Positions 1-7,599 of a stretch of 64,000 nucleotides of DNA are shown in pieces (position 1 is the first letter of the stretch; every line of letters starts with the position of its first letter). The stretch covers positions 62,001 to 126,000 of the forward strand of contig QGFZ01000002.1 of NCBI GenBank assembly GCA_003149065.1, in the 5' to 3' direction. Below the pieces are notes generated by a model. It was not told the origin of the DNA. It saw nothing but the letters and a program-made list of their open reading frames with translations, and searched no databases. Source of the stretch: Ruminococcaceae bacterium R-25. GTDB lineage: Bacteria; Bacillota; Clostridia; Saccharofermentanales; Saccharofermentanaceae. Position numbers and translations under genes: made by a program.

Positions 1-225
1 GGGGAGATAACCGATCGAGGATGCGGTCAGTTCATCGTGGTATTCAATGGTGCCGCCCAGGGGCTTCTGGAGGCGGAGGAGCGTTCTCATGAGCGTGGAC
101 TTGCCCGCGCCGTTTTCGCCGACGATGCAAAGATAATCGCCCGCTTCGACAGAAAAGCTCAGGTCTTCTGCCAGGGTGATGTTCTCGTAGCCGAGTTTTA
201 AGTTTTTGCAGATCAGCTGCTCCAT
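1..225 (-). CDS. ABC transporter ATP-binding protein, N-terminal part (cut by window edge)
   Basis: The minus-strand frame begins with ATG at 225-223, preceded by an AGAGG ribosome binding site, and stays open for 75 codons to the window edge. The visible protein has the aromatic N-terminal beta-strand region of ABC ATPases (a Tyr near residue 15) and a clean Walker A, GENGAGKST, near residues 37-45. It binds and hydrolyses ATP to drive a membrane transporter. The Q-loop, signature and Walker B lie outside the window, so the substrate cannot be read. A short ATPase starting directly at the P-loop domain is common in metal (ZnuC-like) and other small importers, but that is only a guess. The gene points away from the two-component system that follows. 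Confidence 0.85.
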   Translation of the reverse strand, partial: MEQLICKNLKLGYENITLAEDLSFSVEAGDYLCIVGENGAGKSTLMRTLLRLQKPLGGTIEYHDELTASSIGYLP

Positions 226-356
226 AAAGCCTCTTTTATATAATAGGGTACGGAAGGCTATTATAGGAGCGGGGCGTTACAGTGTCAATATGAAATTGAT
301 TATCAGTTTCAACAAACAAATGCCGCTTGAATTCGTCTTGCCGGCATTTTTGCAGC

Positions 357-455
357 TCCGCTGTAATACATGCCTTTTTTTAGGGGCAACAATTATATAA
401 AAAAGCCGTTTTATATAATTGCCGGCCTGTTTTTACCCCCGTGTATTACAGCCGG
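357..455. repeat. Long imperfect palindrome (about 46-bp arms)
   Basis: The two arms pair perfectly at their outer ends (GCTGTAATACA at 360-370 with TGTATTACAGC at 442-452) and at their inner ends (AATTATATAAAA at 391-402 with TTTTATATAATT at 409-420, 6-nt loop). The middle of each arm pairs poorly. As RNA it would form a long hairpin in either direction. It could be a bidirectional terminator, a relic of a small inverted-repeat element, or a regulator binding site. Confidence 0.75.
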
Positions 456-478
456 GGTCTGACGTCCCCATTTTCAAA

Positions 479-499
479 ACGATACACTAACGATACACT
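479..499 (+). promoter_or_regulatory. Direct repeat ACGATACACT x2 upstream of response regulator
   Basis: The 10-mer ACGATACACT occurs at 479-488 and again at 490-499, a spacing of 11 bp (about one helical turn). The second copy is followed by AACGTGT, which forms a short inverted repeat with ACACT. Tandem half-sites about a turn apart are typical of OmpR-type regulators, so autoregulation by the gene at 534 is a reasonable inference. Confidence 0.5.
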
Positions 500-533
500 G
501 AACGTGTAACATCACTCTTGACGGAGGAGATTC

Positions 534-1202
534 ATGTACAGCGTTCTGCTCGTGGAAGATGACGCACAGATAAGAGAGGTCATTGGCGATTATTTCGGAA
601 GGCGCGACAAGATCGCGCTCGAGTTTGCCGAGGACGGAAATATCGGCCTTAGCAAGATCCTGAATAACAGCTACGATCTCATTGTTCTGGACATCATGAT
701 GCCTGGTCTGGACGGGTTTGAGCTCTGCAAGATCATCAGGAAAAAGTCGAACGTGCCGGTCGTTTTCCTCACCGGAAAAGTCAGGGAAGAAGACGTCCTT
801 TACGGCTACGAATTAGGCGCTGACGATTACATCGTAAAGCCTTTTTCGATCGCGATCCTGTACAGCAAGCTCTTAGCGCTTTTAGAGAGAACGGGTTCGG
901 AACCGGTAAAGCCCAAGATCTTGGAGAGCGGCGAGATCACGATAGATCCTGAGAAGTTTGAAGTAAAACTCTCAGGCGAAGTCATTGACCTCCCGCCCAA
1001 GGAGTACCAGATCTTAAAGTACATGCTCGAGCACCCCGGTGTGGCCATCACGAGAAAGCTCCTGCTCGCGGTTGCCTGGGGCGATGACATGTACATCACA
1101 GAACGCGTTATCGATAACCGCGTGAAGAATCTCCGCAAAAAGCTTCGAAAAGAAGGAACCCGCATCAAGACCCTTATAGGTGTCGGGTACAGGTTCGATT
1201 AA
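534..1202 (+). CDS. OmpR/PhoB-family response regulator
   Basis: This is a 222-residue DNA-binding response regulator. The receiver domain (about 1-118) has the acidic pair E8/D9/D10, phospho-acceptor D53 in VLDIMMPG, T80 and K102 in VKPF. The C-terminal winged helix (about 128-222) ends in the typical IGVGYRFD. It would be phosphorylated by the kinase encoded 15 bp downstream and then bind tandem DNA sites. A GGAGGAG ribosome binding site precedes the ATG. A 10-bp direct repeat lies 35-55 bp upstream of the start and may be its own operator. No target operon is obvious apart from its own transcript. Confidence 0.93.
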   Translation: MYSVLLVEDDAQIREVIGDYFGRRDKIALEFAEDGNIGLSKILNNSYDLIVLDIMMPGLDGFELCKIIRKKSNVPVVFLTGKVREEDVLYGYELGADDYIVKPFSIAILYSKLLALLERTGSEPVKPKILESGEITIDPEKFEVKLSGEVIDLPPKEYQILKYMLEHPGVAITRKLLLAVAWGDDMYITERVIDNRVKNLRKKLRKEGTRIKTLIGVGYRFD

Positions 1203-1217
1203 GGAGGGTGATACTTC

Positions 1218-2903
1218 ATGAAAAAGAAGACATATCTGCACTTTGCATTGCCGAGGATAATCTGCCTTTTAGTCATCGGTGCCATAGCTTTCAGTGTTAC
1301 GGACGGCTATCTGAAAAGAACTTTTTCCGATTCCCGTGACTCCGGCTTTAAAAAACTCGGTACACGTTACAGGGATCTCGTCAGACAATATGACGAAGGC
1401 AATATAGACGCAAATTTTATGAGAGTTATCCTTGCTTTCTATTCGTCTGACTACTTCAGGTTTGCAAAGGTTAATGAAGACGGTGATTTCGAGACCATCA
1501 CCGAGAGCGAATATGATGTTATCGCGGTCGAAAAGAATATCCATAACTGGTACCTTGTAACCAAGGATGAGGATCGTCTTTCCAAGGGAACGATGAAATC
1601 CACTACAAATCCCACACACGGCGAACCTTCTGACTGGTATTTCACCTATATAAGATGTGATGAGCTTTTTGACCTGGAGCACGAGAATGATCTCTGCACT
1701 CAAAATACCTGGAACATGATAGAGCTGTCGGACTTTTACTATTCGACCGGTCCGCTTTTTCAGTATGGTGACATGTGGTGCGGAATGAACTCATATAGAG
1801 AGCTTGCTCTTGAGACTTATTACATTGACGGTGACACGCTTTATCCCGGCAGGATCATTGATACAAACGGCTGGATCGAGGGTACGTACGGGATCAAAAA
1901 GAACTATAACAAATGGGATTTTACTGACCCTTCCAAAGCAGACCGTTACCAGACAGTGGATATCACATTTGACGGCTTCGCGGTCTTTGACAGATATGCT
2001 TATCCTGAAAGATTTATTAATGCGAATAAAGAGATCTTCCTCCCTAACAATTTCTCGGATATTGAAAAGATCAAAGCAGAAGAAGGAGCCTGGAATGCAG
2101 GCACATGGTCTGTCAACAGATATGACCATGAAGACGGCGTTCTTACAGAGGGCGAGGTTTCTGTTTTCGAAATAAATGGAAATACATATATGGTTGAATA
2201 CATAATCACCTCGGTTCCTTATGCAAGATATTTCAGACCATATCTCATTTTCATCGGAATCCTGATCTTCATCTTGTGCATTGCCATAGCCCTGCTAATT
2301 TCCATCCACCCCTATGTCCAGTACAAGAGGGCATACGAAAACAACAACTTCAAGAATACGTTGATCGATTCTCTGGCACATAACCTCAAGACACCTCTTC
2401 AGATCCTGGGCGGCTATGCCGAGAACCTGAAGGACGTTAACAGCGATCCTGAGAAGAACCGTTATGCTGACCAGATCCTCGCCAAGACTTCGGAGATGAA
2501 CAAGGACATCGAAGCGATCCTTAAGACTGCCGAAAAGTCCGACAGAAAGCTCGTAAAAGCATCTGTAAGACCCCTGATCGAAGATGCAGCGAAAAAGGCC
2601 GTCTCCGAACCCGTCATAAGCGGCGACACAGAGATCAGGATGGATAAGGATTATTTCTCCCAGGCGCTCTTCTGCCTCATCGACAATGCTGAAAAATATA
2701 AGACTGAAGGCACCAAGATCGACATCAAGATCGATAAGAACAGCATCGTGATCAGCAACAAGACCGGAGCCGACAAATTCACGCCAGGCACCGGAATCGC
2801 CATCGCCGAGAGGATCTTCGAGCAGCATAAGCTCCATCTTACTACGGCAATCAAGGGCGGCATTTTCGAAGCCAAGATCGCGAAAAAGCCGGCGAAGAAA
2901 TAA
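1218..2903 (+). CDS. Membrane sensor histidine kinase with large extracytoplasmic domain
   Basis: A 561-residue kinase and the likely partner of the regulator upstream (15-bp gap, AGGAGGG ribosome binding site). One membrane segment lies near residues 12-30 and a second near 340-364. Between them is an extracytoplasmic sensor of about 310 residues that is rich in Tyr, Asp and Trp. The H-box SLAHNLKTPLQIL carries the phosphorylatable His388. The ATP-binding part is short: an N-box LFCLIDNAEKY is clear and GTGIAIAERIF resembles the G2 box, but the usual DxGxG of the G1 box is replaced by SNKTG. Compact HATPase domains of this type occur in Clostridia, so activity is plausible but not certain. 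The signal sensed is unknown. Confidence 0.88.
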   Translation: MKKKTYLHFALPRIICLLVIGAIAFSVTDGYLKRTFSDSRDSGFKKLGTRYRDLVRQYDEGNIDANFMRVILAFYSSDYFRFAKVNEDGDFETITESEYDVIAVEKNIHNWYLVTKDEDRLSKGTMKSTTNPTHGEPSDWYFTYIRCDELFDLEHENDLCTQNTWNMIELSDFYYSTGPLFQYGDMWCGMNSYRELALETYYIDGDTLYPGRIIDTNGWIEGTYGIKKNYNKWDFTDPSKADRYQTVDITFDGFAVFDRYAYPERFINANKEIFLPNNFSDIEKIKAEEGAWNAGTWSVNRYDHEDGVLTEGEVSVFEINGNTYMVEYIITSVPYARYFRPYLIFIGILIFILCIAIALLISIHPYVQYKRAYENNNFKNTLIDSLAHNLKTPLQILGGYAENLKDVNSDPEKNRYADQILAKTSEMNKDIEAILKTAEKSDRKLVKASVRPLIEDAAKKAVSEPVISGDTEIRMDKDYFSQALFCLIDNAEKYKTEGTKIDIKIDKNSIVISNKTGADKFTPGTGIAIAERIFEQHKLHLTTAIKGGIFEAKIAKKPAKK

Positions 2904-2954
2904 GTTTTGACCGAAAAACCGGCACCTCAAAAGAAGATAATAGGCAATAGAAAT

Positions 2955-3010
2955 CCCCCGCAGGAAGGCAAGTCCGTGATACAATATCGGACAGTCAATC
3001 CAAGCGGGGG
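2955..3010 (+). promoter_or_regulatory. Hairpin covering the ribosome binding site of the next gene
   Basis: CCCCCGC at 2955-2961 pairs perfectly with GCGGGGG at 3004-3010, which is the ribosome binding site of the ATG at 3018. An inner stem GTCCG (2972-2976) / CGGAC (2988-2992) fits inside it. A run of five T follows at 3013-3017. The structure could act as a translational lid, or as an intrinsic terminator for the kinase transcript that overlaps the next gene's start. Confidence 0.55.
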
Positions 3011-3017
3011 AGTTTTT

Positions 3018-3659
3018 ATGAAGAAAACAAGTCTTTTGGTCGTCTCGATCCTTGCTCTGGTTCTGTTCGGAGCATGCGTATTTTTCATGAGAGACCTTAT
3101 TTTCGGAGATGTCAAAGGCACTTATCCTGAAGTCGTCGATAACTACAAAGAATATTCAGACCAGTGGATCTCATATGAGGTCGTCGGATGCCTCGGCAAT
3201 TACGCTGAAAGCACCGAATCCTATTCATTCATCCCTACAGGCCACGAATACTATTACCTCATCTGGATGGAAGACGGCTCGATCATGCCGATGTCAGTTT
3301 CCAAGAAGGCTGACAAAGAGTACCTGGATGCCCTTACCGATGCTACTTACGACTACGCAGACGGCAAGACAAAGACGATCTCGATCCCGCCCAGGACTTT
3401 CATCGGAACCGTAAAAGCCCAGGAATCCAAGGCTGAAGGCTACTACAAGGAAGGCCTCAGATACCTTGAAATCAGCGAAAAAGACGGCTGGAAGATAAAT
3501 TACGTCCTCTTCGACTGCACATCGACCAGAGTCGGCACGATCCTTTTGGTCAGCGCTGTCATGCTGATCCCTGTCTTAGGCTTTGTTTCCTATTTCGCCA
3601 GCGCTGCCAAGGAGAAGAAAAAGAAGCTTTCTCCCGAGCAGGAATTCCTGCCGCAGTGA
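3018..3659 (+). CDS. Small membrane protein with two end-located transmembrane segments
   Basis: No family was recognised with confidence. The 213-residue protein has a hydrophobic segment at about 4-27, an extracytoplasmic region of about 145 residues rich in Tyr and acidic residues, a second membrane segment at about 173-195, and a short cytoplasmic tail with a Lys run. The start is the ATG at 3018, behind a GGGGGAG site. An upstream in-frame TTG at 2907 would add 37 residues but has no ribosome binding site and no protein-like sequence. Lying just behind a two-component system, it may be an accessory sensor or a target of that system. The ribosome binding site can be hidden in a hairpin. 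Confidence 0.75.
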   Translation: MKKTSLLVVSILALVLFGACVFFMRDLIFGDVKGTYPEVVDNYKEYSDQWISYEVVGCLGNYAESTESYSFIPTGHEYYYLIWMEDGSIMPMSVSKKADKEYLDALTDATYDYADGKTKTISIPPRTFIGTVKAQESKAEGYYKEGLRYLEISEKDGWKINYVLFDCTSTRVGTILLVSAVMLIPVLGFVSYFASAAKEKKKKLSPEQEFLPQ

Positions 3660-3712
3660 TCTTCGCGGGACGCTCGAAAAGTGATTCTTTAGGCCCTCTC
3701 GAAAACGGGAAA

Positions 3713-4008
3713 CCAGGTGTTCAACTTTTAGTCACCGTTTTTCCAATTTTAGTTGTACAAAAAGTTGAAATGAGCGGTGATTTCAACATTTTGTCACCGA
3801 AAAACGATTTTTCGTGAAACAAAATATGAAACAGCCGGATGTCGACCTTTCGGTGATGGGTTTTCATTCAACAAAATGTAAACAACCAGGTGATGCACGT
3901 TTTGTAGACGATTTTTCGATTTTTGTCTTCAAAATGTGCAAAAAAGCCTGAATGTGCACGTTTTGTAGACGAATTTCCGTTTTTCGTCATCAATATGTGC
4001 ACAGAGCA
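3713..4008. repeat. Tandem array of five imperfect-palindrome units (about 61 bp each)
   Basis: Five units begin near 3713, 3774, 3834, 3886 and 3946 (spacings 61, 60, 52, 60). Each starts with GGTG or a relative, has one arm of the form TTCAAC or TGCAC followed by TTTTGT, and closes with the complementary arm and, in most units, an AGCC or GAGC end. The arms of units 1 and 2 use TTCAAC, while those of 4 and 5 use GTGCAC. In units 1, 4 and 5 both arms have changed together, so pairing is kept (unit 5: GTGCAC at 3954-3959 with GTGCAC at 3997-4002). Unit 3 is shorter and more worn. Two related units occur at 39722-39820. Confidence 0.8.
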
Positions 4009-4024
4009 ACTAACCAAATAACAA

Positions 4025-4047
4025 AGGGCGTCTCGTTGAGGCGCCCT
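4025..4047 (-). terminator. Terminator of the 4070 gene
   Basis: AGGGCGTCTC at 4025-4034 pairs with GAGGCGCCCT at 4038-4047 (one G-T wobble, 3-nt loop). On the minus strand it is followed by a T-rich but interrupted tail. Confidence 0.7.
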
Positions 4048-4069
4048 TAACTTTGCTTTGCAACAGCCC

Positions 4070-4726
4070 TTAAGTATTTGCGGCTGCTTCATTCACCCTG
4101 AATTCAAAGAATGTATTTACGATCGGAACGATGAGCCTTGCGTTGGGTTCGTTGAGGGATACCCTGAAAACGGGCTTTTTCTCGTCTCTTATGTAGATCT
4201 CGGCGAAGCTTGCAGCATAGGAGTTGTTGGTGACCGCGCGGTCGAAGTTGCTCCTGTCGATGACATAGGTCTTCTTTTTATTCTTTACATAAGTAATCTT
4301 GTCCTTGGTGATCTCAAGGCCGCAGATGTTGGCGGTAGCGCCGTTTGCGAGCCTGTCGATCAGGCGCTCGCCGACTTTTCTTACGACGATTCCGTAGAAC
4401 GGTGGAGATACGGTCTCGAACTCTTTCTTGATGCGCTTATAGATTCCGATCCCGTAAACGGAGAGGCCGTAGCGCTTGAACTTGTGTTTGACGCCGTCGT
4501 AGGTCGTGAAGTCGAAGTTATATGTGAATGAATTGCCGAAAACGATGTAATACATGAAGGAATTGTTCATGGCAGCCGACTGGATCACCGCGATGTCGTC
4601 GTACTTGATGACGTCACCGTTGATGTCAACGAACGTGTCGTAGAATGTGATGTTCTTCCTGTCCTTGTCGTAAGGGACAACGAGCCTGTTGTCTCCGGAC
4701 TGGTTAATAGCAGGTTGATTCTCCAT
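4070..4726 (-). CDS. Conserved hypothetical protein, possibly two PH-like domains
   Basis: A soluble 218-residue protein with no signal peptide or membrane segment. The start is ATG at 4726-4724 behind GGGAGGAAT; an upstream in-frame start would add eight residues without a ribosome binding site. Two halves (about 10-90 and 110-205) each show the alternating beta-strand pattern of bacterial PH-like domains, with runs such as YYIVFGNSFTYNFDF and IDRSNFDRAV, and a terminal helix near the C-terminus. This fold suggestion is pattern recognition only. No catalytic motif is visible. It stands alone, divergent from the small zinc-ribbon gene at 4904, which is also a candidate partner. Confidence 0.75.
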   Translation of the reverse strand: MENQPAINQSGDNRLVVPYDKDRKNITFYDTFVDINGDVIKYDDIAVIQSAAMNNSFMYYIVFGNSFTYNFDFTTYDGVKHKFKRYGLSVYGIGIYKRIKKEFETVSPPFYGIVVRKVGERLIDRLANGATANICGLEITKDKITYVKNKKKTYVIDRSNFDRAVTNNSYAASFAEIYIRDEKKPVFRVSLNEPNARLIVPIVNTFFEFRVNEAAANT

Positions 4727-4903
4727 AAATTCCTCCCAAAGTGTATGCACTGGTGAAGAGTCTACCTTTTTTGGCAGGTCTTATCAATAATGCCAAAGAT
4801 AACATTCCGATAATAAAGTGTTCACCTGACAAGGTTGATTTTAAGTGCCCTTGCGAATATCCTTTTGTATGTAACTATCGTTAACCGATTGGAGGAATAA
4901 GCA

Positions 4904-5188
4904 ATGGGAAGTTTGAAGGAAGACTGGAAAGAGACCGGTAAGGATCTGGGCGGTGCGTTCAAGCAGCTCGGAAAGTCCATCGTTAAGTCCGGTGCTACTG
5001 TCGTCAACAAGGCCAATGACTGGGCAGAAAGAGACGATGCCAAGGAAGCAGCCAGGAAAGAGGCTGAAGTAGAGAAGGCCAAGGAAGAGAAGGCTGCAAA
5101 TACGGTCATCTGCTCCAAGTGCGGTGCTGAGATCACCGATCCTGAGGCTGTTTTCTGCCTTAAGTGCGGCGAAAAGCTCGAGAAATAA
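4904..5188 (+). CDS. Small zinc-ribbon protein
   Basis: A 94-residue protein. The N-terminal half is a Lys/Glu-rich helix without a signal sequence. The C-terminus carries a zinc ribbon with two CxxC knuckles (CSKCGAE at about 71-77 and CLKCGEK at about 86-92). Such tails usually bind one zinc ion and mediate protein or nucleic-acid contacts. The ATG at 4904 follows GGAGGAAT. A possible promoter is TTGATT, 17-bp spacer, TATCCT at about 4833-4861. Function is unknown. Confidence 0.8.
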   Translation: MGSLKEDWKETGKDLGGAFKQLGKSIVKSGATVVNKANDWAERDDAKEAARKEAEVEKAKEEKAANTVICSKCGAEITDPEAVFCLKCGEKLEK

Positions 5189-5212
5189 GCCAAAGCGGCA
5201 ATTGACATCAGG

Positions 5213-5243
5213 GCAGGGTGCTTTTTCTGGCATCCTGCTTTTA
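5213..5243 (+). terminator. Terminator after zinc-ribbon gene
   Basis: GCAGGGTGC and GGCATCCTGC form a stem around a short T-rich loop, followed by TTTTAT. Confidence 0.75.
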
Positions 5244-5430
5244 TATTGTCAAAAGTTAGCCTCAATTAACCCGATTTTCCCCCTAGCGAAAATCATTTGG
5301 GCAGGCAAAGCCCTTTTATATGGAAATCTTCTGTTAATTACGGCGGTTTTCCCCTATTTTGCGGTTGAGTTTTGACAAAAAGATTGTAATATAAGTACGT
5401 CAAGACAAAATTCGTTAGGAGGATATATAT

Positions 5431-6399
5431 ATGTCTTTAGTAACAACGACTGAGATGTTCAAGAAGGCTTATGACGGCGGTTATGCTGTTGGTGCTTTCA
5501 ACGTAAACAACATGGAAATCGTTCAGGGAATCACAGAAGCAGCAGGCGAGCTCAAGAGCCCTGTTATCCTTCAGGTTTCCAAGGGCGCAAGAGCTTACGC
5601 TAACCACACATATCTCGTAAAGCTCGTTGAGGCAGCTGTCATCGAGAATCCTGAGATCCCGATCGCTCTTCACCTTGACCACGGTGATACATTCGAGCTT
5701 TGTAAGTCATGCATCGACGGTGGCTTCACATCCGTAATGATCGACGCTTCTTCCAAGTCTTTCGAGGAGAACATCGCTCTCACAAAGCAGGTTGTTGAGT
5801 ATGCTCACGACCACGGCGTAGTTGTTGAGGCTGAGCTCGGAACACTCGCCGGTATCGAGGATGAGGTTGTCGTAGAGTCAGGCCACGAGAGCTACACAAG
5901 ACCTGAAGAGGTTGAGGAATTCGTTTCCAGAACAGGATGCGACTCACTCGCTATCGCTATCGGTACTTCTCACGGTGCTTACAAGTTCACAGCAGCTCAG
6001 TGCACAAGAAATGCAGATGGCATCCTTGTACCTCCTCCGCTCCGCTTCGACGTTCTCGAAGAGTGCATCAAGAGACTCCCCGGCTTCCCTATCGTTCTCC
6101 ACGGTTCTTCTTCCGTACCTCAGGAGTTCGTTAAGATGGTTAACCAGTACGGCGGAAATATGCCTGATGCAGTTGGTATCCCTGAGGAGCAGCTCCGTAA
6201 GGCAGCTACACTCGCTGTTTGCAAGATCAACATCGACTCCGATATCCGTCTTGCTATGACAGCTAACATCCGTAAGTACTTCGTTGAGCACCCTGATCAC
6301 TTCGATCCCCGTCAGTACCTTAAGCCCGCTCGTCAGGCTGTTAAGGACATGGTTGCTCACAAGATTAAGTACGTTCTCGGTTCAGACGGTAAGGCTTGA
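5431..6399 (+). CDS. fba: Class II fructose-1,6-bisphosphate aldolase
   Basis: A 322-residue zinc-dependent aldolase that splits fructose-1,6-bisphosphate into dihydroxyacetone phosphate and glyceraldehyde-3-phosphate in glycolysis and runs in reverse in gluconeogenesis. The diagnostic HLDHGDTFE with the catalytic Asp and a zinc His lies near residues 80-88. EAELGTLAGIED holds metal and substrate contacts. GTSHGAYKF, LHGSSS and CKINIDSDIR (phosphate and substrate binding) follow in the expected order. Length matches the family. A strong TTAGGAGGA site precedes the ATG. Codon choice is strongly biased to C- and T-ending codons, as in the ribosomal genes here, suggesting high expression. It is transcribed alone and ends at a clear terminator. 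Confidence 0.96.
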   Translation: MSLVTTTEMFKKAYDGGYAVGAFNVNNMEIVQGITEAAGELKSPVILQVSKGARAYANHTYLVKLVEAAVIENPEIPIALHLDHGDTFELCKSCIDGGFTSVMIDASSKSFEENIALTKQVVEYAHDHGVVVEAELGTLAGIEDEVVVESGHESYTRPEEVEEFVSRTGCDSLAIAIGTSHGAYKFTAAQCTRNADGILVPPPLRFDVLEECIKRLPGFPIVLHGSSSVPQEFVKMVNQYGGNMPDAVGIPEEQLRKAATLAVCKINIDSDIRLAMTANIRKYFVEHPDHFDPRQYLKPARQAVKDMVAHKIKYVLGSDGKA

Positions 6400-6429
6400 T
6401 CTTAAGTCCTTTAACTTAAAACCAATGAG

Positions 6430-6459
6430 GGCTGTCTCCATAGCGGGACAGCCTTTTTT
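6430..6459 (+). terminator. Terminator of fba
   Basis: GGCTGTC at 6430-6436 pairs with GACAGCC at 6447-6453 and is followed by six T. Confidence 0.9.
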
Positions 6460-6516
6460 CGCGCTTTGTTCCGCGCCCGAAAACATTATCTGCCACAATT
6501 TGGCAATCTAATTTGT

Positions 6517-6541
6517 ATTTGGGATATAATAAACTCTGTTT
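6517..6541 (+). promoter_or_regulatory. Probable promoter of lipoprotein gene
   Basis: A perfect -10 TATAAT lies at 6536-6541, 13 bp before the ATG at 6555. The best -35-like match upstream (TTGGCA at about 6511) is a little too far away, so only the -10 is secure. Confidence 0.5.
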
Positions 6542-6554
6542 GGAGGAAGATAAG

Positions 6555-7583
6555 ATGCGTAAAAAAGTAATTTCCATGATACTGGTCCTTGCTAATGTCA
6601 TTTCATTGGCTTCCTGTTCCATATTCGGCGAACCCGACGCTACTTTGCCCTCCAAAGACGGCAAGACTTCGCCGGTAAAGGAAGAAGTTTTCAGCACGAT
6701 CGAAAAGATCGGCAATTCCCTTGCTGACTGCAACTTCGAAAAATTCACCGATAACTGCGTCGCATCTTCCCGCGAGATCGAGAAAAAGATGCCTGTCCTT
6801 ACAGACGATGACAGCACAGACTATAAGAAGCCCAAATTGACCAATGAGTGGAAACTCATGAACCTGATCGCCTCATCGATCACTTATGAGATCGACGAGA
6901 AGAGCTTCAAGGGCGGCATCTGGGGAAGCAAGTGCTCTGTTGACGTTACGTTCTCCTATAAGGACTATAAGATAGTTAAGGGCATGAAAGACGAATTCTT
7001 AGGCCCTGCCGAATTCAATACTCTGTTAAGAGACATCTCTGAGACTGTCGATAACAAATTTACGTTGGAGTTTGTAAAAGACGAATCTGGCAAGCATTAT
7101 GTTCTCGCAAATCCGGACGTTCTCGCACCCGTATACGATTACGACGTAAGCGATGTTAAGTTCTTTAAGCTCTTCAGCATGATCAAGAGATCCTATCTGG
7201 AAGGCGATGGCTATGACAAGGCGACCGATACTTACAGCAATACCAATTCATTTACGATCGTTTTCGAGCTCGATGAGCGCGCGAAAGATTATGTCTGGAC
7301 ATATATCTACGCGGTAGTTCTTGAGACTGAGCCCAACTGGACATATATCTATACTTCGAAAAGCATAATCGATCAGAATCCTAATGAGATCAGGATCACT
7401 TATACGCAGGATAAGAATTTCGAGGACGGATTCTACGCTTTCTTCATTTACGACCAGGCTAATAAGCAGCTGGTAGGTCAGGAATTCTACGTTAAGAATA
7501 AGCCCGTTGATGCAGATCCTTCTGATCCGTCTGATGCTTCAAATGCAACAGATACAACGGAATCAACAACAGAGACGACGTAA
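6555..7583 (+). CDS. Lipoprotein of unknown function
   Basis: A 342-residue secreted lipoprotein. The signal peptide (Lys-rich start, hydrophobic core) ends in the lipobox LASC near residue 20, so the mature protein would be anchored on the outer face of the membrane. The body is a mixed alpha/beta sequence rich in Asp, Tyr and Lys with no enzyme motif seen. The C-terminal 25 residues are a Ser/Thr/Asp-rich low-complexity tail. The ATG at 6555 has a GGAGG site; an upstream TTG at 6513 has none and would precede the signal peptide. A perfect TATAAT lies just upstream. The gene ends 16 bp from the oppositely oriented MATE gene, with no obvious terminator between. Confidence 0.8.
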   Translation: MRKKVISMILVLANVISLASCSIFGEPDATLPSKDGKTSPVKEEVFSTIEKIGNSLADCNFEKFTDNCVASSREIEKKMPVLTDDDSTDYKKPKLTNEWKLMNLIASSITYEIDEKSFKGGIWGSKCSVDVTFSYKDYKIVKGMKDEFLGPAEFNTLLRDISETVDNKFTLEFVKDESGKHYVLANPDVLAPVYDYDVSDVKFFKLFSMIKRSYLEGDGYDKATDTYSNTNSFTIVFELDERAKDYVWTYIYAVVLETEPNWTYIYTSKSIIDQNPNEIRITYTQDKNFEDGFYAFFIYDQANKQLVGQEFYVKNKPVDADPSDPSDASNATDTTESTTETT

Positions 7584-7599
7584 TTCTTAAAAGAGATCT

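Larger units (their letters stand above)
226..533. other. 308-bp intergenic region with large palindrome and promoter-proximal repeats
   Basis: This gap between divergent genes has no convincing gene. It holds a large imperfect palindrome (357-455) and, next to the response regulator gene, a pair of 10-bp direct repeats (479-499). A 64-codon open frame at 206-400 overlaps the start of the ABC gene and the palindrome and has no protein-like composition. Confidence 0.7.
3660..4069. other. 410-bp non-coding region occupied by hairpin repeats and a terminator
   Basis: No gene is supported here. The space is filled by the five-unit hairpin array (3713-4008) and the terminator of the minus-strand gene at 4070. 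A 74-codon minus-strand open frame at 3868-4092 is simply the repeat units read through and is not taken as a gene. Confidence 0.8.

Noticed and set aside
206-400. 64-codon open frame upstream of the response regulator
   Set aside because: It overlaps the ABC gene start and the palindrome, has no ribosome binding site and reads as non-protein sequence.
2295-2984. 229-codon minus-strand frame across the histidine kinase gene
   Set aside because: It overlaps a well-supported kinase with all motifs in the plus frame.
3713-4008. CRISPR array
   Set aside because: The units are self-complementary and diverged, with no identical direct repeats or unique spacers, and no cas gene is nearby.
3868-4092. 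74-codon minus-strand frame across the repeat array
   Set aside because: It is produced by reading through the repeat units and the terminator; the repeated amino-acid phrases follow the DNA repeat.
5358-5400. Housekeeping promoter of fba
   Set aside because: TTGACA is present near 5373 but no -10 lies at a normal distance, so a specific promoter was not called.
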